DNA of 64,000 nucleotides from positions 1,116,001 through 1,180,000 of the forward strand of contig OY725503.1 of assembly GCA_963281255.1 (NCBI GenBank), given 5' to 3'. This document shows, in pieces, positions 21,810 through 33,366 of this stretch. The notes under the pieces were generated by a model. That model was not told the DNA's origin and ran no database searches. It saw only the letters and a program-made list of their open reading frames with translations. The position numbers and the translations under genes are program-made. This DNA is from Aphrocallistes beatrix. Lineage: Eukaryota; Porifera; Hexactinellida; Sceptrulophora; Aphrocallistidae. Every line of letters begins with the position of its first letter. Position 1 is the stretch's first letter.

Positions 21810-23079
21810 CTATGCGCCTCTCACTGTATTCAGGGGGATTGGCGAGGCGTTAACGAACAAAGTATTAAGTTGGAATAGTTTTTGTTTCTCTTTCACTGCT
21901 TCTACGATTGCATCACCCACAGTCTGTCCTTTCTTTGCCACAATTGTTTCCACACCTTCCATTTGTTGCTTAATTGACTGAATATCCTTAATGACTACCT
22001 TTATTGCCGTATTAGCAGCAGTAAGGAAAATTTTACGCAATGTTCCAGTATTCGTAATTCCTTTTTCTAAATCACTGATCATAGAACCGAGATCTTCAGA
22101 TAAGAATTCCCATGCATTAAGCATGCTCGTTGCAGCATCCACTGCAATTCCAACCTGACTAGAAAGTGATTCATAGCCTTGTTCAATTCCAGTCGCCAGT
22201 TTCACCTCTGACTTAAGGTCGGCTTTTTCGGTTAGTAACTCTGCCTTCTCGTTATTGAGGCTTTGCAGAACAATTGCTGATGCAGTTTCACCCACGACAC
22301 CTGCTGCCACAATGGCTATTCCTGCAAGAACCACTGGCGTGGAGGTTCCTGCAGTAACGAACTCAGCCACGCTACCAACACCAATTAAGAACAATCCTCC
22401 TACGGCAGCCAGCGCACTCAAAACCGTGCCTGAAATTGCTCCATCGATTTGGCTTTGAACTTTTTTTAGTTGATCACGAATTGAATCGAGGACACCGTTG
22501 TCTCCTTCGATTGCAGCATTGAGTTCAGTAACCATACTCTTAAAATTGCCAGCATCCGTGGTCAGATCTTTGTTTAGAGTCAGCAACTGTTTGACAACTT
22601 CATTGGAATTTGCTTGGTACTTTTTAGATTGTGTCTCAAGTGCAGTCAGTGCATCGAGCCATTCCTTTTCAGTCGACCCTGCAGGCAAAGATGATGCAAC
22701 TGCGTCGTGTATCGCATAATAATGCCCAATATTTGTAATATTACTAATGATCGCAGGTTGAATCACTTCCAAGTAAGTATTTGCATGATCTTGCGCGGTC
22801 TTTAGTCCACTGTTAATATCTTTCAAACTTCAAGAGCGATTCTACACCTGAAAAGTCAACCATGGGCTGTTCATTTACACTACGAGCGTAAGCTTCAATG
22901 AGTAATGCTTGAGAAGTTTGTTTCTTGTTAGCAGTGTTCATTTCAGTTGCCACGCTTTCGCTGGTTGGAATAGAATCTGTTTTCCTCGTTGTTGTTATTC
23001 GTGTTGAAGGATCCAGACTTTGGTTTGCTTCTGCGGTAGCTATGATGAGTTCACTCACAGTTTGTCCTTTCTGCAACAA
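21810..23079 (-). pseudogene. HBL/NHE-type pore-forming-toxin-like module B, frameshifted
   Basis: Frame 22813-23079 first encodes the C-terminal tail that module A lost, then without a stop the N-terminus of module B (a helical region matching module A's start). A 5-bp deletion relative to module A near 22820 shifts the frame, and the body continues in 21810-22826. The body has long helices, the YYA(I/L)H and LP(A/P)GST--EW motifs shared with module A, a hydrophobic segment of about 60 residues in the middle (22300-22440), and C-terminal helices ending in a KKGQTV tail. The layout matches bacterial HBL/NHE toxin components and eukaryotic relatives. No restored protein is given. Breaks suggest decay or sequencing indels. 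Confidence 0.62.
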
Positions 23080-24133
23080 TTTCAGTTACTCTTTCCATCT
23101 GAGCTTTTATCGTGTCAATATCCTCAATTACAATCTGCACATTGTCATTGGCCTCAGTTAAGAAAAGCGTTCGAATTTGGTCAGAGCTCAGTAATCCATT
23201 TTGTAAATCAGTAATCAGGGTTCCGAGGTCATTAGGTAAAGCTTCCCATGCATTCTCCATCCTCAGCGAAGCGCTGGCCGCGTCTTTGACTTTATTTAAA
23301 AGAGATGTGTATCCACTTTTAATTCCCAGAGCCAGTTTGACTTCTTCCTTGAGTAGGTTTTCTTCAGTAAGCAACTTCGCTTTTTTATCAAAAAGTTGAG
23401 CCAAAGACACTGACGCGGCAATGCCACCACCAATACCGCCTACAACTATACCAACACCGCCAACTATCAATGGGATTGTGAACCCTCCAGTAACAAATTG
23501 TGAGAGACTGCCAACAACAATCATAATAACTCCTCCGACAATAGTCAACCCGCTTACAACCACACCAACAATAACTCCATTGATTTCGCCTCGGAGGAAA
23601 TCCAGCTGACCATCAATAGAATTGAGAACTCCATTGTCACCCTCGACTGCTGTATTGAGATCGCTGACTATTTGTGAGAACGACCCAACATCCTCAGTCA
23701 AATTGTCAAACAGAGTGTTCAACAAGGCTGCAGTAGCCTTAGCTTCTCTTTGGTGTATCACAGCTTCGCTCTGAAGCGATGCTAATGCTTCATTCCATTC
23801 CTCTAAAGTCGATCCCGGAGGCAAGTTTTTTCCAACTGAGTTATGGAGTGCGTAGTAATTCCCAATGTTTGTCATGTTTTGAATGAGCTTAGGTTGAATA
23901 ACTGCTAGATAATTACTTGAGTGGAGCTTAGCCGTGTTCAATCCATCGTTAATACTTGTTTGGAAGCTTTTCAAAGTTGGAGTGTCTTCAAAGTTCACCT
24001 CAGGCTGCTCAGAAACACTGTTCGCGTAAGCTTGAATAATCAGTGCTTCAGACATTTGATCTTTGTTCGCGTCATTCATAGATTTTGCTACTTTCGCGGG
24101 ATTAGCGCTAGCTTTTGGTTGCCATTTTGCCAT
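23051..24133 (-). pseudogene. HBL/NHE-type pore-forming-toxin-like module A
   Basis: Open for 360 codons from ATG at 24133 (the frame also has an ATG at 24151). Residues 1-180 are helical and polar. Residues of about 186-244 form a Gly/Val/Ile-rich double hydrophobic segment suited to a membrane tongue. The remainder is helical again. This order (helical bundle, hydrophobic hairpin, helical bundle) and overall length are those of Bacillus HBL/NHE components and the wider ClyA superfamily. There is no signal peptide, unlike secreted bacterial forms. The frame ends prematurely: a 2-bp deletion relative to module B near 23075 moves the conserved KGQTV tail into another frame, where it runs on into module B. 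Uninterrupted coding without introns is notable. Function unproven; defence or venom roles are speculation. Confidence 0.62.
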
Positions 24134-24151
24134 TTTGAAACAAATTCTCAA

Positions 24152-24491
24152 ACACTCTTTATATTTTTGTTAAATCACCAATAAATCCTAGATTTAAAAC
24201 ACTAATACTATAAGTATTAATAACATTGACAATGTATTGTAGTGTCGTACAATGATTTCATGTAATCATATGTATTGTATAGACAGGGTGTGAAAAATTG
24301 TTCTCCATTTTTTTGCAGAGGTGTGAAAATTTCGCTTAGAACTTAGAACTTAATCGTAGTCATATCATTTGACACTTACATGCCAATTTTCATATCTCTA
24401 CGACTTCCCAATTCTTCAATCAATTCGGACAAACTAACAAAAAAACCTTTTTATATATACGTTTTAATATATACGTAAGATATCTCACTCT
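24152..24491. promoter_or_regulatory. 5' flank of toxin-like block
   Basis: Presumed promoter region by position. It contains a 28-bp motif (GCAGAGGTGTGAAAATTTCG at about 24317-24336) that also occurs in both arms of the giant duplication (near 9699 and 14910), suggesting a dispersed repeat end. Confidence 0.3.
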
Positions 24492-24767
24492 CTGTAACGA
24501 AATGATTAAAGAAACTGCCAAGCACAGAAATCTGATTTTTGACATGTGAGATTCTTTTAGCTATAGATCCACTAAGTTCTGACCTCAGACGAAAATATCG
24601 ACTCATCATGGAATTATGACGTCATTGTCACCTTTTTATAATTAGAAATTTCAGTATTTGATTATAACTCAGCCATTTTAGGTGATAGAAGGCTGAAATT
24701 TTGATAGACTGTGGACGCCTCTGGCGGGCACAAAGTGTCCACCAGCCGCGCAACGCAAGTAAGCGAA
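24492..24767 (+). repeat. R1 repeat, internally deleted
   Basis: Starts at CTGTAACGAAATGATTAAAG. The middle, including the second AP-1/CRE box, is missing, and the copy ends in a diverged GC-rich terminus at 24767. The next copy abuts it directly. Confidence 0.85.
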
Positions 24768-25199
24768 CTATGGCTCCAGTAAGTTCTGAGTTCAGAGCAA
24801 AATGTCGTCTCATCATGGAATTATGACGTCATTGTCACATTTTTTTAAAAGTTAAGAAACACAGTTATTCGGGCATAACTCAGCCATTATAGGAGATAGA
24901 AGGCTGAAATTTTAATAGAATCTGTAGACTAACATACCTCACATATGATGCGGCTTTCATCAAAAAATGATGACTCATCACTTTGTTATGACGTCATCAT
25001 TACGCATCAAAAATTTTAAAATTGACAAATTTGGTGATTTTTCGAGTGAAATCGATTTTAATAACACTAAGATGGACATATTTAGAGATGTTATCTCCCT
25101 TATAATTAACCAATGTGACCCCAGGCGACCGAAGGGAGCCTCCTGCGGACACAAAGTGTCCGCCAGCCGCGCAGCGAAAGCAAGCGAAGCGCGCTTGTA
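24768..25199 (+). repeat. R1 repeat, 5' truncated
   Basis: Starts inside the family consensus at TGGCTCCAGTAAGTTCTGAG and runs to the intact terminus (GAAGCGCGCTTGT). Both AP-1/CRE boxes are present. Confidence 0.88.
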
Positions 25200-25202
25200 T
25201 GT

Positions 25203-25392
25203 ATTAACTTGGGAGTTAGTAATTAAGTTGAGGCTATCAATTATGAGTAATTAGAATGTGTAGTTTACGAATTTGAAATAAAAAATAAAGTATTCCTTAC
25301 AGTTTGAGACATATTCCTTTATGAATTGACCCACTTTAATACTATTTGTATGGCGGTTTCTGTGGTGGTCGAATACTTTTGTCCGGGTACTG
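25203..25392. repeat. half of a Tc1-type MITE (family of 27682-28158)
   Basis: Matches the right half of the element at 27682-28158, ending in GTCCGGGTACTG before TA. R1 starts 8 bp further on, in the TA tract. Confidence 0.75.
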
Positions 25393-25399
25393 TATATAT

Positions 25400-25893
25400 C
25401 TGTAACGAATTGATTGAAGAAACTGCCAGGCACAGAAAGCTGATTTTGGCATGTGAGAGTCTTTTGGCTATGGCTCCAGTAAGTTCTGAGCTCAGAGCAA
25501 AATGTCGACTCATTATGAAATTATGACGTCATTGTCACATTTTTAAAAGTTAAGCAATACAGTTATTCGAGCATAACTCAGCCATTATAAGAGATAGAAG
25601 GCTGAAATTTTAATAGAATCTGTATACTAACATATTTCACATATGATACAACTATCATAAAAAATGATGACTCATCACTCTGTTATGACGTCATCATTAC
25701 TCATCAAAATTTTAAAAATTGACAAATTTGGTGATTTTTCGAGTGATATCGATATTAACACTAAGATGGCCATATTTAGAGATGTTATCTTCCATATAAT
25801 TAACCAATGTGACCCCAGACGACCGAAGGGAGCCTCTGGCGGACACAAAGTGTCCGCCAGCCGCCGCAGCGCAAGCAAGCGAAGCGCGCTTGT
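25400..25893 (+). repeat. R1 repeat, full length
   Basis: 494 bp from CTGTAACGAATTGATTGAAG to GAAGCGCGCTTGT. Both AP-1/CRE boxes (about 25500-25530 and 25668-25695) and the GACACAAAGTGTC palindrome in the GC-rich end are present. Confidence 0.92.
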
Positions 25894-27505
25894 TGTTATA
25901 ATGTATAGAGCACATAGTATCTTCAAGCTCATCACATTGACTGTATTGTTAATTTGCTTAGGAAATCATCCTCTTTATTTCAAAATTTGGTAAAATGCAT
26001 AAAATTAAAAGTGCTTAGTAAATGATTTGTGCTTACACAAGCAAAGTTGATATACAAGTAATAAGTGTCTACATGATTACTAAAGATTGCATATTTTTTG
26101 TTTATTATTTTGTTTACAGGGCTATTTTAGAACGAATGTTGTCAAGATTTATCTTTGAATTAAGCATACTTCTCAATATATATTTCGCCATAATTTGACC
26201 TAAATAATAGCCAATGGTTATTTATCAGGATCGTTACGCTTGTACATCTTTTAATGTTATAGAAAGTCAATATGAGAAATATACATACTCGTATATCAAA
26301 TTAAGTTCTTTCTCCCCACATCTTCATGTTTATTTGCCTTCTGAGATAAAAATTCAAATAATGCATTTTATCCTGAAATACTACACCCAAATAACTAACC
26401 TACCAAATGAATATGAAAAAATAGACCAAAAATATTGAGCAGTTCTCATCTGGATTTGAGTTTTTGGGTGACACTTCCAGGTGAAGATTTCGGTTACAGT
26501 TTGCTAAATATGAGGCAAATTTTGGTTTTTCTAATACTCAGCGACGACTAGAGACATCATACTGCTGAGGTTTTTTCTAATACTCTTTCCATGGCAGATA
26601 TGAATACGGAAATATTAGAATGCTTGACTACTATTTGATAACAAAGGCTCTCCCAGTTTGAAAAAAAATAGTGGTAAAAGCATTGAACTTTCATTCTGCA
26701 AGAAAGTCGAATGTAGAAAAGCAAAACAGCGATAAGAATTACAGGGAAGAAAATTATTATTTATAAAAATATTTTTTAAAATAGCTCAATTTTGCTTCAC
26801 TCGCTTTAGCTACATAGAAGCTGGTCTACTATACTGGGACGCTATGCAAAGTTATTATATGCAAACTAAGATTATTACGACTTTCCTTCAGTTTGCGGCG
26901 ATATCAAGTTAGTATAGTATAGTACAGTTAAATTATTAAATGCCAACATATGCAAGAAGTGGTCGGGCAAATGCTACCAGCAAGAAAAAATAATCGGGAA
27001 CATGCTAACCTAAGGAAAAGATAATTTGTTACATGCTAACCTAAGGAAAAGATAATCGAGCATATGTTACCGTAAAGAAGATTAGTTGGATAAATGCTAC
27101 CATAGGAAAAATTCAGATAAATGTTCAGCACCGTCCGTGCCAATAGAAAATTTCCTCCAAAATTTAAGAGAGATTAATCATTTTCAGATTATTTCTTCAA
27201 ACATTCAGTATTTTTAACGGTTACTAGTTCCTGTTGATGTAGCTCATAGACAAACGACTAAGTATAATACAGCCGCTGTCTAAAATAGTTTTAGTTCCCA
27301 ATGAAGAACGGGGGCAACGTCACACCATAGGAAAAGGTAAATTTGACTCAACCTATGGACTAACTACGAAAAGAAGTAGTAATCTCATTGCATTATCAGT
27401 TCATGAGAACCATGAACTCCAGATATTTTAAATTTCACTATGTACGTATATTAATATGCCATAAATATTTGTTTTTAAATGAACTAATATTTAATTTCTT
27501 TCTTT
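25894..27505. other. non-coding DNA with a short tandem array
   Basis: No supported gene. An imperfect tandem array of about 30-37 bp units (ATGCTAACCTAAGGAAAAG) lies at 26945-27120. Confidence 0.5.
26945..27120. repeat. imperfect tandem repeat, 30-37 bp period
   Basis: Four to five degenerate units each contain ATGCTA(A)CC followed by AAGGAAAAGATAAT. The two central units are almost identical. Confidence 0.65.
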
Positions 27506-27570
27506 CAGGGGTTCTTAACCTTTTACACAATGCGTACCCCATGAGCGCAAAGGAAGTGTTTTGCACCCTC
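27506..27570. repeat. hAT-like element end
   Basis: CAGGGGTTCTTAACCTTTTA followed by GCGTACCCC resembles the left end of the hAT MITE at 60627-61073. A partner end nearby is uncertain. Confidence 0.5.
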
Positions 27571-27681
27571 AGGTGCGATCAAGGGAGATTCCTGAAAACA
27601 AAATTAATATAGCTGTTTATGATATCATTTATCATAAATTATAATACTGTCTATCCTTACTGGTAAAACTCAATTTATATA

Positions 27682-28158
27682 CAGTACCCGGACAAAAGTA
27701 TTCGACCACCACGAAAACCTCCATACAAATAGTATTAAAGTGGGTCTATTTATAATGGAACATGTACTCAAACTGTAAGAAATATTATATTTTTAGTTTC
27801 TAATTCGTAAACTACACATCCAAATTACCCATTTTTGAAGCTTTCAACACAAATACTAGTTCCAATGTAGAAATTATCAACGTGTGCTACTTTGTGTCAC
27901 TAATCGCCATCATATTTAATGGCCCTGACTAGGGACAAGTAGCATCAGGTATCGGAGGTAGATTTTTTTAAAACTTGGTAGTTAGCAATTGAGTTGAAGC
28001 TCTCATTATGAGTAATTAGAATGTGTAGATTATTAATTTGAGATCAAAAGTAGAGTATTTCTTACAGTTTGAGTACATATATCAATGTCGATAAACCCAC
28101 TTTAATACTATTTGTATGGCGGTTTTCGTGGTGGTCAAATACTCTTGTCCGGCTAGTG
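27682..28158. mobile_element. Tc1/mariner-type MITE
   Basis: TIRs of about 60 bp start CAGTACCCGGACAAAAGTAT on the left and CACTAGCCGGACAAGAGTAT (inverted) on the right, flanked by TA. 477 bp with no coding capacity. Confidence 0.85.
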
Positions 28159-28172
28159 TATATATACATATA

Positions 28173-28250
28173 TAAGCGCGCTTTGCCTGCTTGCGCGGCT
28201 TGCGGACACTTTGTGCCCGCAGAGTCGCCCTGTGAGCGCCTGGAGTTACT
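28173..28250 (-). repeat. R1 terminus fragment
   Basis: Starts AAGCGCGCTTTGCCTGCTTG within a TA tract after the MITE. Only the GC-rich end is kept. A further scrap (GAAGCGCGCTTGT) is at 28539-28551. Confidence 0.75.
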
Positions 28251-28603
28251 CAATCTAGCCTATTTTCGGAATTTGTTTACTTTATATAAATATTGCGAAA
28301 CAAAAGTTAACAAATAATTTATCGTATTGATTTCAAAATATGATATTCGAACGCTACACACCTGAAAGCCCCATATCAGCCGTTGGAAGCCAGTCTCTAG
28401 CCTATTTTTGTAATTTGTATACTTTGTCTACTATCTAATGTGAACAAAAGAAACGAATAATTTAATCATATCTATCTGAAAATATAATATGTATATAATG
28501 GTGTGAAAATATGAACATAACCTTTTTTTTTGCATACGAAGCGCGCTTGTATCAGTAAATAATGATGTGTAATATCTATTTGAAGAACAATACATAAGGT
28601 ATA

Positions 28604-30030
28604 CAGTGTGTTTCATAATTATTGGCACTAGACTTTAACTTAATGTAGTATCAAACTTGTAATTAGAAAGAGCATTATAATTTCAGGATAACTTCATGTA
28701 TGTATTTTCTTACTATATATATGTCATGGGGAAGCTTCAAATTTGGTGGAATTTGAAGTTCCCCCAGGGGAAATTCAAATTGGAGTTTCCACTGGGGGGA
28801 ATTTCAATTGGAGTTTCCCCTAGTGGAAATTTAAATTCCCCTAGTGGGAACTCCAATTTGAATTTGCCCTGGGGGAATTTAAATTTCTAAAGACTAGATT
28901 TTGCCGTACCAAAAATTGGTGTTTCCCCTATTGGAACTTTAGATTCCCCTAGGGAAATTTAAAGTTCCACTAGGGAAATTTAAAGTTCCACTAGGGGAAA
29001 CTCCAATTTTTGTACGGCAAAATCTAGTCTTTAGAAATTTAAATTCCCCCAGGGCAAATTATAATTAGAGTTCCCACTAGGGAGATTTAAATTTCCACTA
29101 GGGGAAACTCCAATTGAAATTCCCCCCAGTGGAAACTCCAATTTTAATTTCCACTAGGGGAATTTAAAATTCCACCAAATTTGAAGCTTCCCCATGACAT
29201 ATACATTGTTTTGAGTCACACTATCATACCATGTGATTACCCAGCATCTTTTCTAGAATGCAAACTCATTCTTTGTCTCAGTTTATTGACAAAATTGCAA
29301 CAACATTTTGCTATGGTATAGCAATGTTTTCTTCTATACCGCTTAATTTAGTTATAGAGATACCTAAGCATGTATATATCTTGTAGTTATGCATTTCTTA
29401 AGGATTTGTTCAAAGTATTCAGCAAGATATAGCTCCTGAAAGTCAGAATTAGGAGTGTGATTGAGGCCCGCAGAGATTAACAATGTAAAAAGTGGAATTT
29501 AGCCCATAAAATTCACAATTTTAAACTTAACTTGTTTAAAGTAATGGTTTAACTAATAATTAGTGCTATTTGTGGGTATTGACCATAAATACAATCATTT
29601 TTTCTCAAATTAAATTTTTTTTCTCGGGAAATTTGATTTTTGTAGGGTAATCACTTGAACACTCCTAATTCTGACTTTCACAACCTATATCTTGCTGAAT
29701 ACTTTGAACAAATCCTTAAGAATTGCATAGCTACAAGATATATACATGTTTAGATATCTCTATAACTAAATTAAGTGGTATAGAAGAAAACATTGCTATA
29801 CCATAGCAAAATGTTGTTGGAATTTTGACAAAAACTGAGACAAAGAATGAGTTTGCATTCTAGAAAAGATGCTGGGTAATCACATGGTATGATAGTGTGA
29901 CTCAAAACAATGTATATATAGTAAGAAAATACATACATGAAGTTATCCTGAAATTATAATACTCTTTCTAATTACAAGTTTGATACTACATTAAGTTAAA
30001 GTCTAGTGCCAATAATTATGAAACACACTG
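28604..30030. mobile_element. foldback element with about 370-bp inverted repeats
   Basis: Ends CAGTGTGTTTCATAATTATT and its complement, flanked by TA. The left arm (28604-28721 plus 29200-29445) pairs with 29655-30030 after removing the nested element at 28722-29199. The roughly 200 bp centre has no ORF. A diverged relative is at 54553-55691. A Tc1/mariner-type MITE by target and terminus. Confidence 0.88.
28722..29199. mobile_element. nested palindromic element of repeated CCCCTAGTGG motifs
   Basis: 478 bp, almost fully self-complementary about a centre near 28960. It is built from alternating CCCCTAGTGGAAATTTAAA-like blocks and has ends TGTCATGGGGAAGCTTC and its complement. It interrupts the left arm of the foldback. 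The right arm of the host shows the uninterrupted CTTACTATATATACATTG, so about 4 bp (TATA) were duplicated on insertion. Confidence 0.88.
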
Positions 30031-30597
30031 TATATGTAAAACTAGGCATAAATTTCAATGAGATGGCTGTGCCTGATTTGTTTTCACATTTCGTCAATTC
30101 GTGCTTCTGTCTTTGACAAAACTACACGAAAGTCAGATTCTACACTTAAATGTACATACAATTTCTTCTGTAGAAATATCGAGAATCCGCTCGCAGGGAT
30201 ATGTATATACTCAGAAACATAAAAAAAACCCACTGCACAGCTATAGCAGCTACATTAGGAAATATAACTTCCAATCGCTTGAAATATTCAACATCCTTAT
30301 CTATAAACTCTTGATGGCATCCGCGATGGAGCCTGACCTAGGTTTGGCCATCGAATGATTTGGAAATCACCTTACAAACAGACTACGTACTGCTGTGGTA
30401 GTACCCAAGGTTGAGAGCCCATGATTTATTTGTCCAGAATTAATTGGAATAAATTTAACAATGAATTGAAATCATGGTGTTATTTAAAACGAAATAGATC
30501 GAGCTATTAAAATTGACTAGGCGCTAGCACCCAATAACACTGGCATTTTCCCTTAGATACAAGTACTTATCCTTATATATATATATATATATATATA
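30031..30597. other. non-coding DNA
   Basis: No supported gene. TTGAGAGCCCATG near 30411 looks like a degenerate hAT end. A (TA)n tract precedes the R1 copy. Confidence 0.4.
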
Positions 30598-30791
30598 AAC
30601 TGCCAGGCACAGAAAGTTGATTATTGGCATGTTGGAGTCGTTTGGCTATGGCTCCACTAAGTTCTGATCTCAGACGAAATGTCCACTCATCATGGAATTA
30701 TGACGTCATTGTCACCTTTTTATAATTAGAAATTTCTGTTTTTCGACCATAACTCAGCCATTTTAGGTGATAGAAGACTGAGATTTTAATG
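30598..30791 (+). repeat. R1 repeat, 5' part only
   Basis: From AACTGCCAGGCACAGAAAG through the first CRE (TGACGTCA at about 30701). It stops in the AGACTGAGATTTTAAT block. Confidence 0.82.
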
Positions 30792-31496
30792 GTCTGGCCC
30801 ACGTTAGAAATCCCGATTTGAAGCAGCTACTAGGTTGGACAGTATGTATTATTCCTTTACATACAGTTAAGAATACAGATCAACTGAAGATACAATCCAT
30901 AGAGCTATTGCCACATGCCTTGACCACGGTCAATAAATCAATTATTGACAAGTACATATAAGCATTCTTCTAAGAAGTGCTGATTTTTGGAATCTCTTGA
31001 ATTCCAATCTAATACTTTTCCCAGATTATATATATTATCAAGGTGAGTGTAGCAGCTAGCAACGTTCGTACTTTATAGGGTATTTAGATATATTGTTAGT
31101 ACGAGTATATTGTTATCGTAACTGTTCTAGACTTTCGGTAACCTAGCAATTGTGACAATGTTAATAAGCCGATAATACTATTGGCAAGTAAATACAATAA
31201 TAAGATAATCTGTACTGATCAAAGGAGGGAGGGAACAATGTTTATAAAGCTGTTGCTAGGATTCTAAATGCCTAATCTAAGCTAAGTGGGTGGTCTAGAG
31301 AAGACTAATAGCTAAGGATATTCGTGTTACACAACGTCAATTCTAACGCCTATATAGTAATAGCATTTCTATATTCTATGCAGTATTGTTTTGTCTTGAT
31401 TTATTAGCACTCATCATACTCGTAAGTTTATCACAGTGAGTTAATGTAATTCTAAATGCCCCAGTTTGCCTCCACCTTTATCAAGTAGTCGCCACA
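30792..31496. other. non-coding DNA
   Basis: I see no coding sequence, TIR or tandem array here. Confidence 0.4.
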
Positions 31497-31735
31497 CAGA
31501 GATCCCACAAAGCGCCGGGATACCAAGTGAGTATCGTCTTGCACAGTGAGACTTGTTTAATTAAATATTATTAATTAATATTATTTTTGTGAAAGGGGGT
31601 TTCGTCCGAATATCTGACAGTCGGTCAGGAATAACGCCAGTAACAACCAAAAGCTACCTTCCCTGCAACTCCATCATATATTTTCCAACTCTGGGAGTAA
31701 CAAAAGCCCCTCGAGGTGGTACATTTTTGTCAAAA
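31497..31735 (+). repeat. direct repeat unit, copy 1 (empty site)
   Basis: Includes GAGATCCCACAAAGCGCCGG, a TTAA-rich stretch, then GTGAAAGGGGGTTTCGTCCG and TCTGACAGTCGG. The same sequence recurs at 31887-31946 continuing at 34483-34690. It is uninterrupted here, so it gives the state before insertion of the TTAA element. Nature of the unit unknown. Confidence 0.8.
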
Positions 31736-31886
31736 TTTGACTTCTGGCTCATAGACTAAGGGATTAGGTTACTTGAGACGAATGGTTCATTAGGCATTAC
31801 GACACCTTTCATGCCAAAAAATTCATGATCAGAAGAAAATAACTCATCAATAATTCTATCATGTAAAAAATTATCATAAAGAGACC

Positions 31887-31946
31887 TAGAGATCCCACTA
31901 AAGCGCCGGATACCAGTGAGTATCATCTGGCTCAGTTATTGCTTAA
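31887..31946 (+). repeat. direct repeat unit, copy 2, left part
   Basis: GAGATCCCACTAAAGCGCCG up to the TTAA at 31943-31946, where the long-TIR element begins. Confidence 0.78.
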
Positions 31947-31965
31947 ATGACCATATATATGGGGT

Positions 31966-33079
31966 CAGAGCTGCAAATTTGTCACTGACCTATGGGTCAA
32001 TGGGTCAGATGGGTCACTTTTTTAAGATGGGTCGGTGGGTCATCCGCTAATGGGTCAATCTTTTATTTATATACAATGTAGGCTTAAAAGAGTTTATTTG
32101 TTAATTTAGAAAACCTTGTAAATAGAGTGATAGAGGTAGTTATTATACTATTAGTTTGGAATACTACTAAGTGATATATTCATAAATGTATATGTCTTCA
32201 GGTATAAGTAACTGTGATAATCAATCAATGTTTCGTGCCTTAATCATATCGGTAAACCTATTATGTACAATATTACTGGAGACTTTGGATTACAATTCTA
32301 ATATGCATCAGTATATATCTAGACTTCGTAAGATCAAAAGTTGATCGGGAGGGTTTCTTAGACAGATCAAGGAATCTCTTCTTATTCTAGCAAAAGAGGT
32401 GGCTCTAACTAATGAAAGTGTTAATATCGCAACAGTAGCTGAGGATGTTGCCAGCACCAACTTTGAGTTTGATCAATCTAGCCTTGATATGCAACCTCAA
32501 AAGAAGGCCAAATATGATCCATTCAGTTGGTTTCAATTCGATGACACCACGATGCCAACAACAAATCAAATTACAAACATTGATTTACAACTTCAAAGAG
32601 AATTACAAATGTATTTCAAAAACGGTTCCGAAACAGGAAATTTTTAATCTCCTTGATTGGTGGAAGAAGAATAAACTTCGGTTTCCATTATTATCAATAG
32701 TTGCCATGAGACTATTGGTGATTCAGGCATCCTCATCAGAAAGCGAGAGACACTTTAGTGCCTTTAATGCTCAGCATATCGTAACATCCCAACGGAATGC
32801 AATGTTGCCAGAGACTATTGAAGCTGTGTCTGTTGTGTTAGAAGGTTATAAAAACAACTTTATTTACTGATTGTGTTAGACTAAATACTTACATTTACTT
32901 ACTCCTAATAATGGAATCATAATGGGTCAGAATGGGTCATGAGACATGACCCATGGGTCAATGGGTCATGGGTCACGACTTCGATGGGTCACATGGGTCA
33001 CGACTTCGATGGGTCACATGGGTCACGACTTCAATGGGTCACATGGGTCATGGGTCACTTTATGCCATTTGCAGCTCTG
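31966..33079 (+). mobile_element. hAT element nested in the TTAA element
   Basis: Ends CAGAGCTGCAAAT and its complement, with a perfect 8-bp duplication TATGGGGT at 31958-31965 and 33080-33087. Sub-terminal GGGTCA motifs are repeated many times, including a 25-bp tandem array at about 32930-33058. The transposase is decayed. Confidence 0.95.
32399..32870 (+). pseudogene. hAT transposase C-terminal remnant
   Basis: Reads from the linker (LQRELQMYFKNG) into the hAT dimerisation region (LLDWWKKNKLRFPLLS, then SSSESERHFSAF and RNAMLPETIEA) after one frameshift in a T-run near 32643. The DDE core and zinc finger upstream are gone. Confidence 0.85.
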
Positions 33080-33366
33080 TATGGGGTTTTAAGCTTCTAG
33101 TTGCACTCAGTTGACCAAGCGGAGTCGAAAGAGGGGTCACTCGATATGTTACAAAATGTTTTGATAATGCTATGGCGTTGTTATGGTGATAAAGTCCGCC
33201 GAATATAGTCTTGTGAACCCTCAAATTGCTGGAAATTTTGTTTTCATTACAAATATCGCCTCTAAACATTGCTTTTAGTGGTCAGGGACATGCTTTAAGT
33301 CCATGATGCAGACTAAAAATTATGAATTTGGTATCATTTTGTATTAATAGTTTATGTTAAGATAAA

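Noticed and set aside
21006-24133. Bacterial contamination as the source of the toxin-like block
   Set aside because: Base composition is like the surroundings and the flanks are eukaryotic repeats on both sides, including a motif shared with the giant duplication. Decay by frameshifts also speaks for residence in this genome. Not fully excluded without reads.
28696-28890. ORF inside the nested palindrome
   Set aside because: Low-complexity translation of CCCCTAGTGG-type repeats.
27506-30423. A single 2.9 kb hAT element between the CAGGGGTTCTTAACC end and the degenerate end at 30411-30423
   Set aside because: The flanking octamers do not match and several complete elements lie in between. 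I kept only the left end as a fragment.
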